From positions 1 to 38,118 of the forward strand of contig CANQCO010000006.1 of NCBI GenBank assembly GCA_947589705.1: a stretch of DNA of 38,118 nt, written 5' to 3'. The notes below the pieces were generated by a model that saw only the letters and a list, made by a program, of their open reading frames with translations, was not told the DNA's origin and searched no databases. Every line of letters begins with the position of its first letter. The stretch's first letter is position 1. The stretch comes from Candidatus Gastranaerophilales bacterium (lineage in GTDB: Bacteria; Cyanobacteriota; Vampirovibrionia; Gastranaerophilales; Gastranaerophilaceae). Position numbers and translations under genes: made by a program. Shown piece after piece: positions 14,627 to 22,962 of this stretch.

Positions 14627-15958
14627 ATGGATAAGAATTGTACAAATAAATTATTAAAAGCTTTAGGTGAAGATATTCATCTTAAAGAAGACGAATGGAC
14701 GAAAGAAAGGACTTATCATTCAATAGGCTGCTATGATTCAAAGAAATGGGTAGCCAATATAGTTCCGTCTGAACTCCTGCAAAGGAGCTTGAAACAGTCT
14801 GTTGAATCTATAGTAACACTTTGCGAGAACAATATATTTTATGAAACTTTTCCCGATAATGTTTCAACTCCCGACTACGGAGACAATTGGGGGAGGCTGG
14901 CAAATTATATTGAATTAAATAATAGAGCCATAGCGGTTATGGATAATGACAGGACTTGCTGCGGGACGTTGAGCTGTATAAAGCTTTTACCCGCCATTCC
15001 GCCTTCGGCTAAAAGCTGGGCAAACTGTATTATTATTTCTCAAATTTTCCCCAATATTTTCGGTGACAGCTATAATAAAGGTCCGTTTGAAGAAAATTCA
15101 ATTTACGGAATAAAGCTTAATAGCGGTTACAGCGATAATATAATATCAAAAGAGTTGTCAAACAGGATATCCCCCGAGGAACAAATAAAGGCGTTTAATG
15201 ATTTAGCGAATTTCAGGGGAATCAAAACTGGTTTTAGGACTGTTATTTCAGCAGACCAGATAAAGGTTGCATACCCTGATAGAGACGATGAAACATTCAG
15301 CTGGCAAAACCCCGACCACGTTGAAATATATATCCGAGAAAGCGTAAAACTTATGGATTTAGGTTTTGAAGCTATGTTTATAGATTCAGCTAAACATATT
15401 GGCGGATATGATATGGGGAATTATACTGGAGTAGGCGCACTTCCTGATTACCCTCAAATGCAGTACATTTTAAATGAAATAAGGTCAAGAAGCGGAAAGT
15501 CTTATATAAGTTTTGTCGGAGAAAAAAGCACGGATGATTTTGAGCGCTATAGAAATATGGGTCTAAATTCAGGAACCGATTTTATAACAGGTGATGATTT
15601 TTATGCGGTAAGAGAGTTATCCGAAAAACTTAAATACAATAGAGTTTACGCCCCAGGTGTTGAAATAGAAAATGACAATTATGAAGGCGGTATAAGCTAC
15701 GAACAAAGGCTGAACAGAATAAATACGGCATTGTTCGCTTTTTATCAGGCAAGTGATAAATTACCAAGCTTTATGCAAACAAATGATATTTTCCCTTTAA
15801 GGTATGACACGAATACTCACCATATAATGATGACAAATCCTTCATATTCACTGGATGGTACACCGGAAAGCCACTGGGAAAATTTATTTACAAAAGATGA
15901 CGGAAGATTATATAACCACAAAGTAGCGGAACTGTTTGCTCACGCACTTTGCTTATAA
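14627..15958 (+). CDS. TIM-barrel glycosidase-like protein (alpha-amylase superfamily-like)
   Basis: 443 residues with no signal peptide. The order of motifs resembles a GH13-type barrel: NCIIISQIFPNIFGDSYNKG near residue 133, a helix then RGIKTGFRTVISADQIKV near 197-214, LGFEAMFIDSAKHIGG near 245-260 (candidate nucleophile Asp and following Lys-His), SYISFVGEKS near 292-301 (candidate acid/base Glu) and LPSFMQTNDIFPL near 385. The canonical NHD box is replaced by TND, so the substrate may differ or activity may be lost. No ribosome binding site is obvious before the ATG. It is followed after 18 bp by the ferritin-like gene and likely co-transcribed. Family assignment rests on motif order only. 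Confidence 0.5.
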   Translation: MDKNCTNKLLKALGEDIHLKEDEWTKERTYHSIGCYDSKKWVANIVPSELLQRSLKQSVESIVTLCENNIFYETFPDNVSTPDYGDNWGRLANYIELNNRAIAVMDNDRTCCGTLSCIKLLPAIPPSAKSWANCIIISQIFPNIFGDSYNKGPFEENSIYGIKLNSGYSDNIISKELSNRISPEEQIKAFNDLANFRGIKTGFRTVISADQIKVAYPDRDDETFSWQNPDHVEIYIRESVKLMDLGFEAMFIDSAKHIGGYDMGNYTGVGALPDYPQMQYILNEIRSRSGKSYISFVGEKSTDDFERYRNMGLNSGTDFITGDDFYAVRELSEKLKYNRVYAPGVEIENDNYEGGISYEQRLNRINTALFAFYQASDKLPSFMQTNDIFPLRYDTNTHHIMMTNPSYSLDGTPESHWENLFTKDDGRLYNHKVAELFAHALCL

Positions 15959-15976
15959 CCAAGAAAGGATAAAATA

Positions 15977-17278
15977 ATGAACGTTTTAAAAGAAAAAGGT
16001 ATTCCGATAGATAAACAGATAAGGACCTGGCATGACATAGTTAAACGTCCTTTTAACAGAATGGAAGTTGATAACTACACAAGAACAAGACAAATTTTAA
16101 TGAACGGTATAGAAACAGAAGCTTGGACTTTTAAACATTGTTTTGTAAGAAAATCCGATGATATGGAATTAAACAAACTTTTAGTTCGTACAAGACGAAT
16201 AGAGGATATGCAGCAGACAACGGTTAACTGGCTGACTCCTTGGAATCAAACCGTTTTAGATACAACTTTGGGCTATGAACAAGTAGCAGTTGATTTAACA
16301 GCTTGGCTTGCACAAAATGAGCCTGATGATTATGTAAAAGAAACATTTGATTTTGGGTTATTAGAGGACTTTGACCACTTATACAGATACTCGCAATTCG
16401 CTTATATGGTGGAAGAAACCGACCCGAATGAAATTCTTCATAAAATGACGGATGTTGTAATAGGCAGACCTACTCAATATCATCATAACTGTAATGCTAT
16501 AAGAATCAGAAAACCTTATGACAAAGAAACCGCATCGCCTCAAACAAAAGTAAATATATTAACTCTTATATCAGGCGAACAGCAGACTCACAATTATTAT
16601 GCGGAACACGGGTTTATGTATGGAAATAACGATTTAAAACGTTTATACGCAGAAATTTGCGACGTTGAAGAAGAACACGTTACAATGTATGAAACTTTGG
16701 TTGACCCCAATGAATCAATGTTTGAAAAATGGCTTTTGCACGAATTTACCGAGGTTTGTAATTATTATAACTGCTATGAAGATGAAGTTGACGAAAGAAT
16801 AAAACTCATCTGGGAAGAAATGATGCAGATGGAAATTGGACACCTTCAAGCAGCTGCTGAAATGTTTAAAAAATACGAAGACCGTGACCCTGAAGAAGTA
16901 ATCGGAACGGAACTTGTACTTCCTTGCAGATTTATGTCGCAAAAGAAATATGTAACTAAAGTCTTAAAAGAAGAAGTAGGAAAACGTGTAATTGAAAACG
17001 GTGAATACGCTTTTGTTGATGAACTTGATGATGATTGGGCAAGCTATAAAGTTCAGGAAAAAGTAAATGAAGACGGAGCTCCTTCTGAAAAAGCCGTAAG
17101 TCTTTCAATTAAATCAATAGGGAGAGACATTGCTTGTGCTGACGATAAATTACTTGAAATGCAGCCTGAGTTATTAGAAGATTCTTTAGAAGATGATTAT
17201 CAGGCACCAAATACCGTTGATGCGGAAAAATATGAGAAAATGAGTAAGATTCCGCCGTTAGATTTCTTAAACTATTAA
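15977..17278 (+). CDS. ferritin-like (di-iron carboxylate) domain protein
   Basis: 433 residues, soluble and acidic. The central region has the spacing of a ferritin-like four-helix bundle with two ExxH motifs: LISGEQQTHNYYAEHG near 196-211, VEEEHVTMYETL near 233-244 (ExxH), LLHEFTEVCNYY near 257-268 and MQMEIGHLQAAAEMF near 287-301 (ExxH). These could hold a di-iron centre. The N-terminal ~190 and C-terminal ~110 residues match nothing I know. A ribosome binding site (aagaaagga) precedes the ATG, and a strong terminator follows at 17285-17312. Its pairing with the glycosidase-like gene has no obvious metabolic explanation. Confidence 0.5.
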   Translation: MNVLKEKGIPIDKQIRTWHDIVKRPFNRMEVDNYTRTRQILMNGIETEAWTFKHCFVRKSDDMELNKLLVRTRRIEDMQQTTVNWLTPWNQTVLDTTLGYEQVAVDLTAWLAQNEPDDYVKETFDFGLLEDFDHLYRYSQFAYMVEETDPNEILHKMTDVVIGRPTQYHHNCNAIRIRKPYDKETASPQTKVNILTLISGEQQTHNYYAEHGFMYGNNDLKRLYAEICDVEEEHVTMYETLVDPNESMFEKWLLHEFTEVCNYYNCYEDEVDERIKLIWEEMMQMEIGHLQAAAEMFKKYEDRDPEEVIGTELVLPCRFMSQKKYVTKVLKEEVGKRVIENGEYAFVDELDDDWASYKVQEKVNEDGAPSEKAVSLSIKSIGRDIACADDKLLEMQPELLEDSLEDDYQAPNTVDAEKYEKMSKIPPLDFLNY

Positions 17279-17284
17279 TAATTT

Positions 17285-17312
17285 AAAGCCGCCTTTTATA
17301 AGGCGGCTTTTT
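17285..17312 (+). terminator. intrinsic terminator after the ferritin-like gene
   Basis: aaagccgcctt pairs with aaggcggcttt around a short AT loop, followed by T residues to 17312. A GC-rich stem directly after the stop codon ends the two-gene unit. Confidence 0.9.
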
Positions 17313-17398
17313 AAAATATTTAAATAAACAAATATAATTTGACAAGTTTGAAAAAATAATATAGCCTTATATTGTTTATTATAAATATGAGGTATAAA

Positions 17399-17638
17399 AT
17401 GAGTAAAATAGTTTTTTGGTTAGTAGTTATTGGATTAATAGTTGCTGCAGTTCAAAATAATTGGTTTAAACCTGTTTCTGATTTTTTTAATAATGTTAAA
17501 GCTGATATAGAATATCAGAAAAATTATGTTCCTAAATCTCATAATGAAATTGATGATAACGGTATATTAACGAAAGAAGAAGGAGAAAGTAAAGTTATAA
17601 GAAGAAGCGCACTGGGGACAGTTTATGGCGGAAGATAA
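17399..17638 (+). CDS. small single-TM protein, 79 aa
   Basis: The preferred start is the ATG at 17399 (MSKIVFWLVVIGL), preceded by gaggt; the frame also has ATGs at 17372 and 17387. One N-terminal hydrophobic segment (residues 3-19) is followed by a hydrophilic tail ending GTVYGGR, so the protein is probably a small inner-membrane protein with most of the chain on one side. A TTGACA lies at 17339-17344 but without a well-spaced -10. Not recognised. Confidence 0.55.
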   Translation: MSKIVFWLVVIGLIVAAVQNNWFKPVSDFFNNVKADIEYQKNYVPKSHNEIDDNGILTKEEGESKVIRRSALGTVYGGR

Positions 17639-17874
17639 ATTATATTTATTTACTTAATCTTAAATGTTTCAAAATACCAATCATACCTTTAACAGCTAAG
17701 TCGTTTGTAATTTTACCTTAATTTTAAATATTATATGAAAAGAAATTAATTGCCATTTTTTTTATTTCATGTATAATAACTTATGTAGATATCAGTTAAT
17801 TATAAGGTTTTTCTGCTCAATATATAGACAAAGTTCATATATTTTTTTGCAGAAGAGTTACTACAAGAGATTTC
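17639..17874. other. intergenic region before the helicase
   Basis: No gene found. A 22-codon open stretch on the minus strand near 17650-17715 lacks a usable start and is probably chance. Confidence 0.4.
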
Positions 17875-20800
17875 ATGACTGTTTGTAATTTTAATTTTAA
17901 GTATTTAAAAGATAACTCTACACCGGGAAGTTGGCGCAGAGGCTATGAGTATCACCAAAAAGAGCAGGTGGCTTTATTTGAAGTCGGAAAAACCGGGATT
18001 AAAGCTAAAGTAAAAGGGAATTTTAAATCTTTTTACGATGTAGAGCTTAAATTCAAAAAAAATGAAGTTGTGCCTTCATGTTCTTGTCCTTTAAAAGAAA
18101 AGTGGTGTAAACACGCAATAGCAGTGGCACTGAAAGCTATAGACGATAATATTTATAATGAATTTGCTCAGCGCAGGTTTAAAGTAGAACCCGATTATTC
18201 CGATACTCAGACAGAAATGAATCCAAACCCAATGGGCGGTTATATTTTTCACTTTAACCCTAAAAGAAGGCAGAATTTCTTCTCTATTCTCGTAATGGAC
18301 AGAAATACAGGTAAGGTAATAAGAGATATAGAAGCACTTTTAAAGGCAATTATAGCGGCACAGAAAGCCGATAAAGATTTTGAATTAAATAATTCACAAA
18401 AAGTAGAACTCGCAATATTCCAGTTGTTACTTAAAAATTCAAGACTTGATAAAAAAGCAGGCTGGTATGATATACCGATTGCTAAATTTGACGGATTCTT
18501 CCAGCTTCTATCTAAAGCCGATGACGTAATTGACGGTAAGTCTAAAAATAAACTTGTTTTCTGCTCGGATGAATGGAAACTTTCAATGTCCGTTAATTTT
18601 TCAATGGTCGGTAACGTTTTATTATCTCTATACTGGCAAAGACCTGACAGAGATGACATAATACCTTTTGAAGAAGTCAGGTATTTTTCAAGGCAGCTCA
18701 AATGGGGAAGATATAAAAATAAGATATTCCCTATAAATGTTGCACTTTCTGCACTTCCTCAGGCTCTTATTAAATCGACATTTACGGATGTTAAAGATTC
18801 GGATGGGGCTAAATTCTTATATGAAGAACTTCCAAAACTCAGAGAATTAATTCCTTGTGAGGTTTCTGAAATTATAGATAAATTGACCTTGGAACAAAAA
18901 CCGCCTCTAAATATTGTTACAATGGGGCTGGATTATGATGGAGCTTTAAAGGCGGAACTTGAATTTGACTATGACGGCACAAGGGTTGCTTATTCAAAAT
19001 CTGCTTCAAAAAGCCCTTATGTTACCATTAAAAAGCCGAAAGAAGACTTATTATACTGGGTAAAAAGGAATATTGCCCACGAAGAAAGAGCATATCAAAT
19101 GCTATTGGCTTGTAAATTTGCACCCATGCAGACAAATAATCTCGCCATTGAAAAAGAAAATGCCATTGACTTTTATAATTATTATTTGAAACAGGCAGGT
19201 GAAGGCTGGAAATTTGAAGAAAAAGATGATATGTCTTTCTTTAAACTATCGCCTAAACCTTTTGAAATGGTTGCTGATATTGATTTTTCACTTGATTCGA
19301 CAGATAGCTTTGAAGTCTCTTTATATGGCAAGGTTGGAGATGAAGAAATTTCTTTTGATGAAATTTATGATCTTATTATTGAAGGCGATAAATATTTAAG
19401 AGTTAAAAACTATGGGTTTGTAGAAGTTCCGGGACCCGATATATTCTCGATATTAAAATCATTTAATACGTTTGATGTGTATAAAAATGATGATAATAAA
19501 TATATTGTAAAAACTTACAGGGCGGGTCTAATCTCTGAAATGCAGAATTTGGGCTTTAAATTAAAAATGAGCCGTAAATTTTCAACATTCTGGAAGCAGA
19601 TATCAACATTTTCTACAATGGATAATGCGCCTTTACCTAAAGATATTAATGCAGAGCTTAGAGAATACCAATATAAAGGATTTAGCTGGCTTTGGTTCTT
19701 GTATAAATACGGTCTTAACGGTATTTTAGCTGATGATATGGGGCTTGGTAAAACACTTCAGGCACTTACTCTGCTTCAAAAAGCTAAAGAAAAAGATAAA
19801 AAAGCACCTTCATTGGTAATCTGTCCGACTTCTGTTGTATTTAACTGGGAAAACGAAGTACAAAAGTTTATCCCGTCATTAAAATGTTTAAAATTAAGCG
19901 GTATGGAGAGAAAAGAACATTTTAAAGAAATTCCAAAACACGATATTGTTATTACAAGCTATGCTTTAATAAGACGTGATATAGATAAACTTAAAAAATT
20001 TGATTTCAGATATATAATCTTGGATGAATCTCAAAACATTAAAAATCCCGAGTCAATAACGGCAAAAAGCGTAAAATTGCTGAATGGTCAGCATAAATTG
20101 GCTCTATCAGGTACTCCGATTGAAAATAAACTTGAAGAACTTTGGAGTGTATTTGATTTCTTAATGCCTGGGTTTTTGCTTAATCTGTCCGAATTTAATT
20201 ACAGATATGTTACTCCTATTGTGGACAGAGGTGAAAAAATTGTAGAAAAACGCTTAAAATCTCAAATTTATCCGTTTATTTTAAGACGTATGAAAAGAGA
20301 TGTTGCCAAAGACCTGCCTGATAAAGTTGAAAATATTGCATACTGCGAACTTACACCTGAGCAAAAAGACTTTTATCTTGAAGTACTGGATTCGACAAAA
20401 GAAGAATTATTCAAATCCATTGCGGAAAACGGACTTGAAAAGAGCCGCATGAGTATATTCTCAGCCCTGTTAAGGTTAAGACAAATCTGCTGTCATCCGA
20501 GATTGTACGATAAAGACGATAAAAAAGGTATTGAAACATCGGGTAAATTTGAACAGTTAAAATCAATGCTGGAAGAAATTATATCGGAAGGTCACAGAAT
20601 ACTTCTGTTCTCGCAATTTGTTGATATGCTCGACATAATAAAAGAATGGCTGATTAAAGAAGGTATTAAACACGAATATTTAACGGGTTCAACCAAAAAC
20701 AGACAGGAAGTTGTCGAAAGATTCAATACGGATGAATCAATACCTATATTCCTCGTAAGCTTAAAAGCCGGCGGTACGGGGTTAAATCTTACTGGTGCTG

Positions 20801-21051
20801 ATTATGTTATTCACTATGACCCGTGGTGGAATCCTGCTGTTGAAGATCAGGCAACCGATAGAGCTTACCGTATCGGACAGACTAAAAAAGTCTTTGTTTA
20901 CCGCTTAATTACAAAAAATACAGTTGAAGAAAAGATACAAAAACTGAAACAAGATAAGAGAAACTTGGTTGATTCCGTAATCAGCGTAGACAGAAACATC
21001 GGAAAAACTCTTACATACGCTGATTTGCAGGATATTTTCACTATTGATTAA
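17875..21051 (+). CDS. SWIM zinc-finger/SNF2-family helicase
   Basis: 1058 residues. An N-terminal SWIM zinc finger has Cys69, Cys71, Cys78 and His80 (CSCPLKEKWCKH). A long bacterial SNF2-associated region follows to about 590. The ATPase then carries DDMGLGKT near 620 (Walker A), DESQNIKNPES near 717 (DExx box) and LSGTPIENKLEELWSVFDFL (motif III/IV). The helicase C domain has ILLFSQFVDMLD, LKAGGTGLNLTGADYVIHYD and DRAYRIGQTKKV (arginine finger region). Such proteins are bacterial Swi2/Snf2 translocases acting on DNA-bound complexes, such as RapA-like remodelling of transcription complexes. It appears intact and stands alone. The ATG at 17875 lacks a clear ribosome binding site. Confidence 0.93.
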   Translation: MTVCNFNFKYLKDNSTPGSWRRGYEYHQKEQVALFEVGKTGIKAKVKGNFKSFYDVELKFKKNEVVPSCSCPLKEKWCKHAIAVALKAIDDNIYNEFAQRRFKVEPDYSDTQTEMNPNPMGGYIFHFNPKRRQNFFSILVMDRNTGKVIRDIEALLKAIIAAQKADKDFELNNSQKVELAIFQLLLKNSRLDKKAGWYDIPIAKFDGFFQLLSKADDVIDGKSKNKLVFCSDEWKLSMSVNFSMVGNVLLSLYWQRPDRDDIIPFEEVRYFSRQLKWGRYKNKIFPINVALSALPQALIKSTFTDVKDSDGAKFLYEELPKLRELIPCEVSEIIDKLTLEQKPPLNIVTMGLDYDGALKAELEFDYDGTRVAYSKSASKSPYVTIKKPKEDLLYWVKRNIAHEERAYQMLLACKFAPMQTNNLAIEKENAIDFYNYYLKQAGEGWKFEEKDDMSFFKLSPKPFEMVADIDFSLDSTDSFEVSLYGKVGDEEISFDEIYDLIIEGDKYLRVKNYGFVEVPGPDIFSILKSFNTFDVYKNDDNKYIVKTYRAGLISEMQNLGFKLKMSRKFSTFWKQISTFSTMDNAPLPKDINAELREYQYKGFSWLWFLYKYGLNGILADDMGLGKTLQALTLLQKAKEKDKKAPSLVICPTSVVFNWENEVQKFIPSLKCLKLSGMERKEHFKEIPKHDIVITSYALIRRDIDKLKKFDFRYIILDESQNIKNPESITAKSVKLLNGQHKLALSGTPIENKLEELWSVFDFLMPGFLLNLSEFNYRYVTPIVDRGEKIVEKRLKSQIYPFILRRMKRDVAKDLPDKVENIAYCELTPEQKDFYLEVLDSTKEELFKSIAENGLEKSRMSIFSALLRLRQICCHPRLYDKDDKKGIETSGKFEQLKSMLEEIISEGHRILLFSQFVDMLDIIKEWLIKEGIKHEYLTGSTKNRQEVVERFNTDESIPIFLVSLKAGGTGLNLTGADYVIHYDPWWNPAVEDQATDRAYRIGQTKKVFVYRLITKNTVEEKIQKLKQDKRNLVDSVISVDRNIGKTLTYADLQDIFTID

Positions 21052-21092
21052 ATTTTGATTTTAAAATTTTATAAATATTCTAACATATTTTC

Positions 21093-21443
21093 CTATTTGG
21101 ATATTTTTTTAATTATTTTTAGTATTTCAGAAATTTGTAATAATTCTTCTGGTTCAAAAAATTCTAATTGTTGATTTATAACTTTTATAGCTTCAGTTTT
21201 GTCTAATGATATTGGAGAAAGAAGCAATGTTAATGGTGTTAAATTAAATGCACTGCATATTTTATCTATGGTTGCAGGATTAGGTGCATATCTGTCACGT
21301 TCCAAATTGCGAAGCGTATCAGGAGATATTTCTGCAATCTCAGCAAAGCGTTCTTGTGTTAAATTCAAATCTTTCCGTAATCGTTTAATATTACTGTTAA
21401 TTAATGTTTGATAACCCATAGTGATTTTAGTATGATTTATCAA
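21093..21443 (-). CDS. XRE-family transcriptional regulator
   Basis: 116 residues. A lambda-repressor-like helix-turn-helix covers about residues 14-70 (IKRLRKDLNLTQERFAEIAE, then SPDTLRNLERDRYAPNPATI). The short C-terminal region ends in a helix (EELLQISEILKIIKK) that may dimerise. It is divergent from the zinc-ribbon gene at 21540, with 96 bp between them, and could regulate it. It converges on the helicase gene, 41 bp apart. Confidence 0.85.
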   Translation of the reverse strand: MINHTKITMGYQTLINSNIKRLRKDLNLTQERFAEIAEISPDTLRNLERDRYAPNPATIDKICSAFNLTPLTLLLSPISLDKTEAIKVINQQLEFFEPEELLQISEILKIIKKISK

Positions 21444-21539
21444 AATATAAAATAAAAGTGAACAAATGACTTATTTTGTGCTATAGATTATTCTGTCTTA
21501 AGATTTTGACTTTAAAAAAATAATTCTTATATATAAAAT

Positions 21540-21920
21540 ATGATATTTGATTTTTTTAAACAAAAACACGAATGCAAACATACTCATGTGCCTATTGATG
21601 TTGATGAAGCATACTGCACAGAATGCGGAGCTTTGATTAAAAATAAATGGTTCTTAATCCGCTGCAGCAGTTGTAACATTAAAAGGACGGCTCATTGTGA
21701 ATATGATATCATTAAGCCTGATACAAAATACTGTCCAAATTGCGGCGGGACTGACTTTTATATTCAAGAGCTTGATAATATTAATTTTATTGATTTACAC
21801 TATGCTGTATTAAAAAAGACAGTAATACCGCAAACAAAACGTGCCACACGTCAAATATGGATAGAACAGGAAGAAACGCTCATTCCTCAAGCAAATAAAC
21901 TGATTGGATTAAGTAAATAA
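21540..21920 (+). CDS. small double zinc-ribbon protein
   Basis: 126 residues with two Cys pairs forming likely zinc sites: YCTECGALIK near 29-38 combined with the earlier C/H residues (HECKHTH), and CSSCNIKR near 46-53 with CPNCGGTDF near 69-77. The C-terminal half has no known domain and ends in a basic/aromatic stretch. No family name is available to me. It is unlike the membrane zinc-ribbon proteins of the element because it has no membrane segment. A shared terminator lies directly downstream. It could be an RNA- or DNA-binding protein, but this is not shown. Confidence 0.6.
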   Translation: MIFDFFKQKHECKHTHVPIDVDEAYCTECGALIKNKWFLIRCSSCNIKRTAHCEYDIIKPDTKYCPNCGGTDFYIQELDNINFIDLHYAVLKKTVIPQTKRATRQIWIEQEETLIPQANKLIGLSK

Positions 21921-21933
21921 ATACACTTTAATT

Positions 21934-21959
21934 ACTGCCTTATTATAAGGCAGTTTTTT
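21934..21959. terminator. bidirectional terminator between convergent genes
   Basis: actgcctt (21934-21941) pairs with aaggcagt (21947-21954), followed by T residues on the plus strand; on the minus strand A/T-rich sequence follows as well. It sits between the ends of the zinc-ribbon gene and the DHH gene. Confidence 0.85.
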
Positions 21960-22899
21960 ATTTATTATCTTCTTCTAATTTTTCAATTTCATTGATAATC
22001 TCTGATAAAATAATATCAGCTTTGTCATTATCAATTTGGCAGGTACCGGCATTAAAATGGCCGCCTCCTTGATATTCGTACATTACGGCTCCGATATCAA
22101 CAGGACAAGATTTGTTTATTATTGATTTCCCTACAGCGAATACGGTATTTTGTTTATTTAGCCCCCATAATATATGTATTGAAATATTACAATCAGGATG
22201 AACGGCATATATCATAAATCTGTTACCGACATGTAAAATTTGTTCATTTCTTAAGTCAAGAATTGCAATTTTATTTTCAAGTCTTGAACATCTGTATATT
22301 TGTTCTCTAAACTTGTCTATTTCTTCAAAATACAAGTCAATTCTTTCTTTAACATCGGGGTCATTCATTATTTCATCAATTGGTTTTTCTAAAATTAAAT
22401 CAATTAATTTATACATTAATTGGAGATTTGAGATATTAAAATTCTTAAATCTTCCAAGACCTGTTCTTGGATCCATAAGATAGTTTAATAATATCCAATC
22501 TTTAGGATTTAAAATATCTTCTTGAGTAAATGTTGTACAATCAGAAATATCAACTGCTGTCATTAAATCATCTAAAGCAGCCGGAAATCTGTCAGTTCCA
22601 CCAAAATATTCATAAATAATTCTGGCAGATGATGGTGCTGCAGGCTCCATTATATAATTGGGTTTTGAATCTTTAATCCTTACAGCTTCACTTGAATGGT
22701 GGTCAAATGCCATATATACATCATCTGAATATGGTAAACTTGCTGTTATTGAGTGTTTATCAAATTTAATTTTACCGTCTTGTACATCTTTAGGGTGCGC
22801 AAATTTTATTTCATCTATCATACCTATTGATTTTAGTAATGCTGCACAAACTAAACCATCAAAATTACTTCTTGTATATAATGTATAAATGTCTTCCAT
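21958..22899 (-). CDS. DHH-family phosphoesterase
   Basis: 313 residues with both DHH and DHHA1 parts. RSNFDGLVCAALL (Asp14 region) is an N-terminal metal motif, MAFDHHSSE near 64-72 is the DHH motif, and GGGHFNAGTC near 278-287 is the C-terminal GGGH motif of DHHA1. The family includes exopolyphosphatase-like enzymes, nanoRNases and cyclic dinucleotide phosphodiesterases; which one cannot be decided here. No membrane or PAS domain is present, unlike GdpP. It lies 64 bp upstream of the end of valS (minus strand), in the same direction, and could be co-transcribed with it. Confidence 0.85.
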   Translation of the reverse strand: MEDIYTLYTRSNFDGLVCAALLKSIGMIDEIKFAHPKDVQDGKIKFDKHSITASLPYSDDVYMAFDHHSSEAVRIKDSKPNYIMEPAAPSSARIIYEYFGGTDRFPAALDDLMTAVDISDCTTFTQEDILNPKDWILLNYLMDPRTGLGRFKNFNISNLQLMYKLIDLILEKPIDEIMNDPDVKERIDLYFEEIDKFREQIYRCSRLENKIAILDLRNEQILHVGNRFMIYAVHPDCNISIHILWGLNKQNTVFAVGKSIINKSCPVDIGAVMYEYQGGGHFNAGTCQIDNDKADIILSEIINEIEKLEEDNK

Positions 22900-22962
22900 T
22901 TGACCTCCAAAACTATCCGATTATTTATATACTATGCTTTTATTAAAATTTTTTCAATATTA

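Noticed and set aside
14607-14627. TTGACA just upstream of the glycosidase-like gene as a -35 promoter box
   Set aside because: It lies within about 20 bases of the ATG, so the matching -10 would fall inside the gene.
17640-17720. Minus-strand open stretch as a small gene
   Set aside because: It has only about 22 codons, no start codon with a ribosome binding site, and a stop directly upstream.
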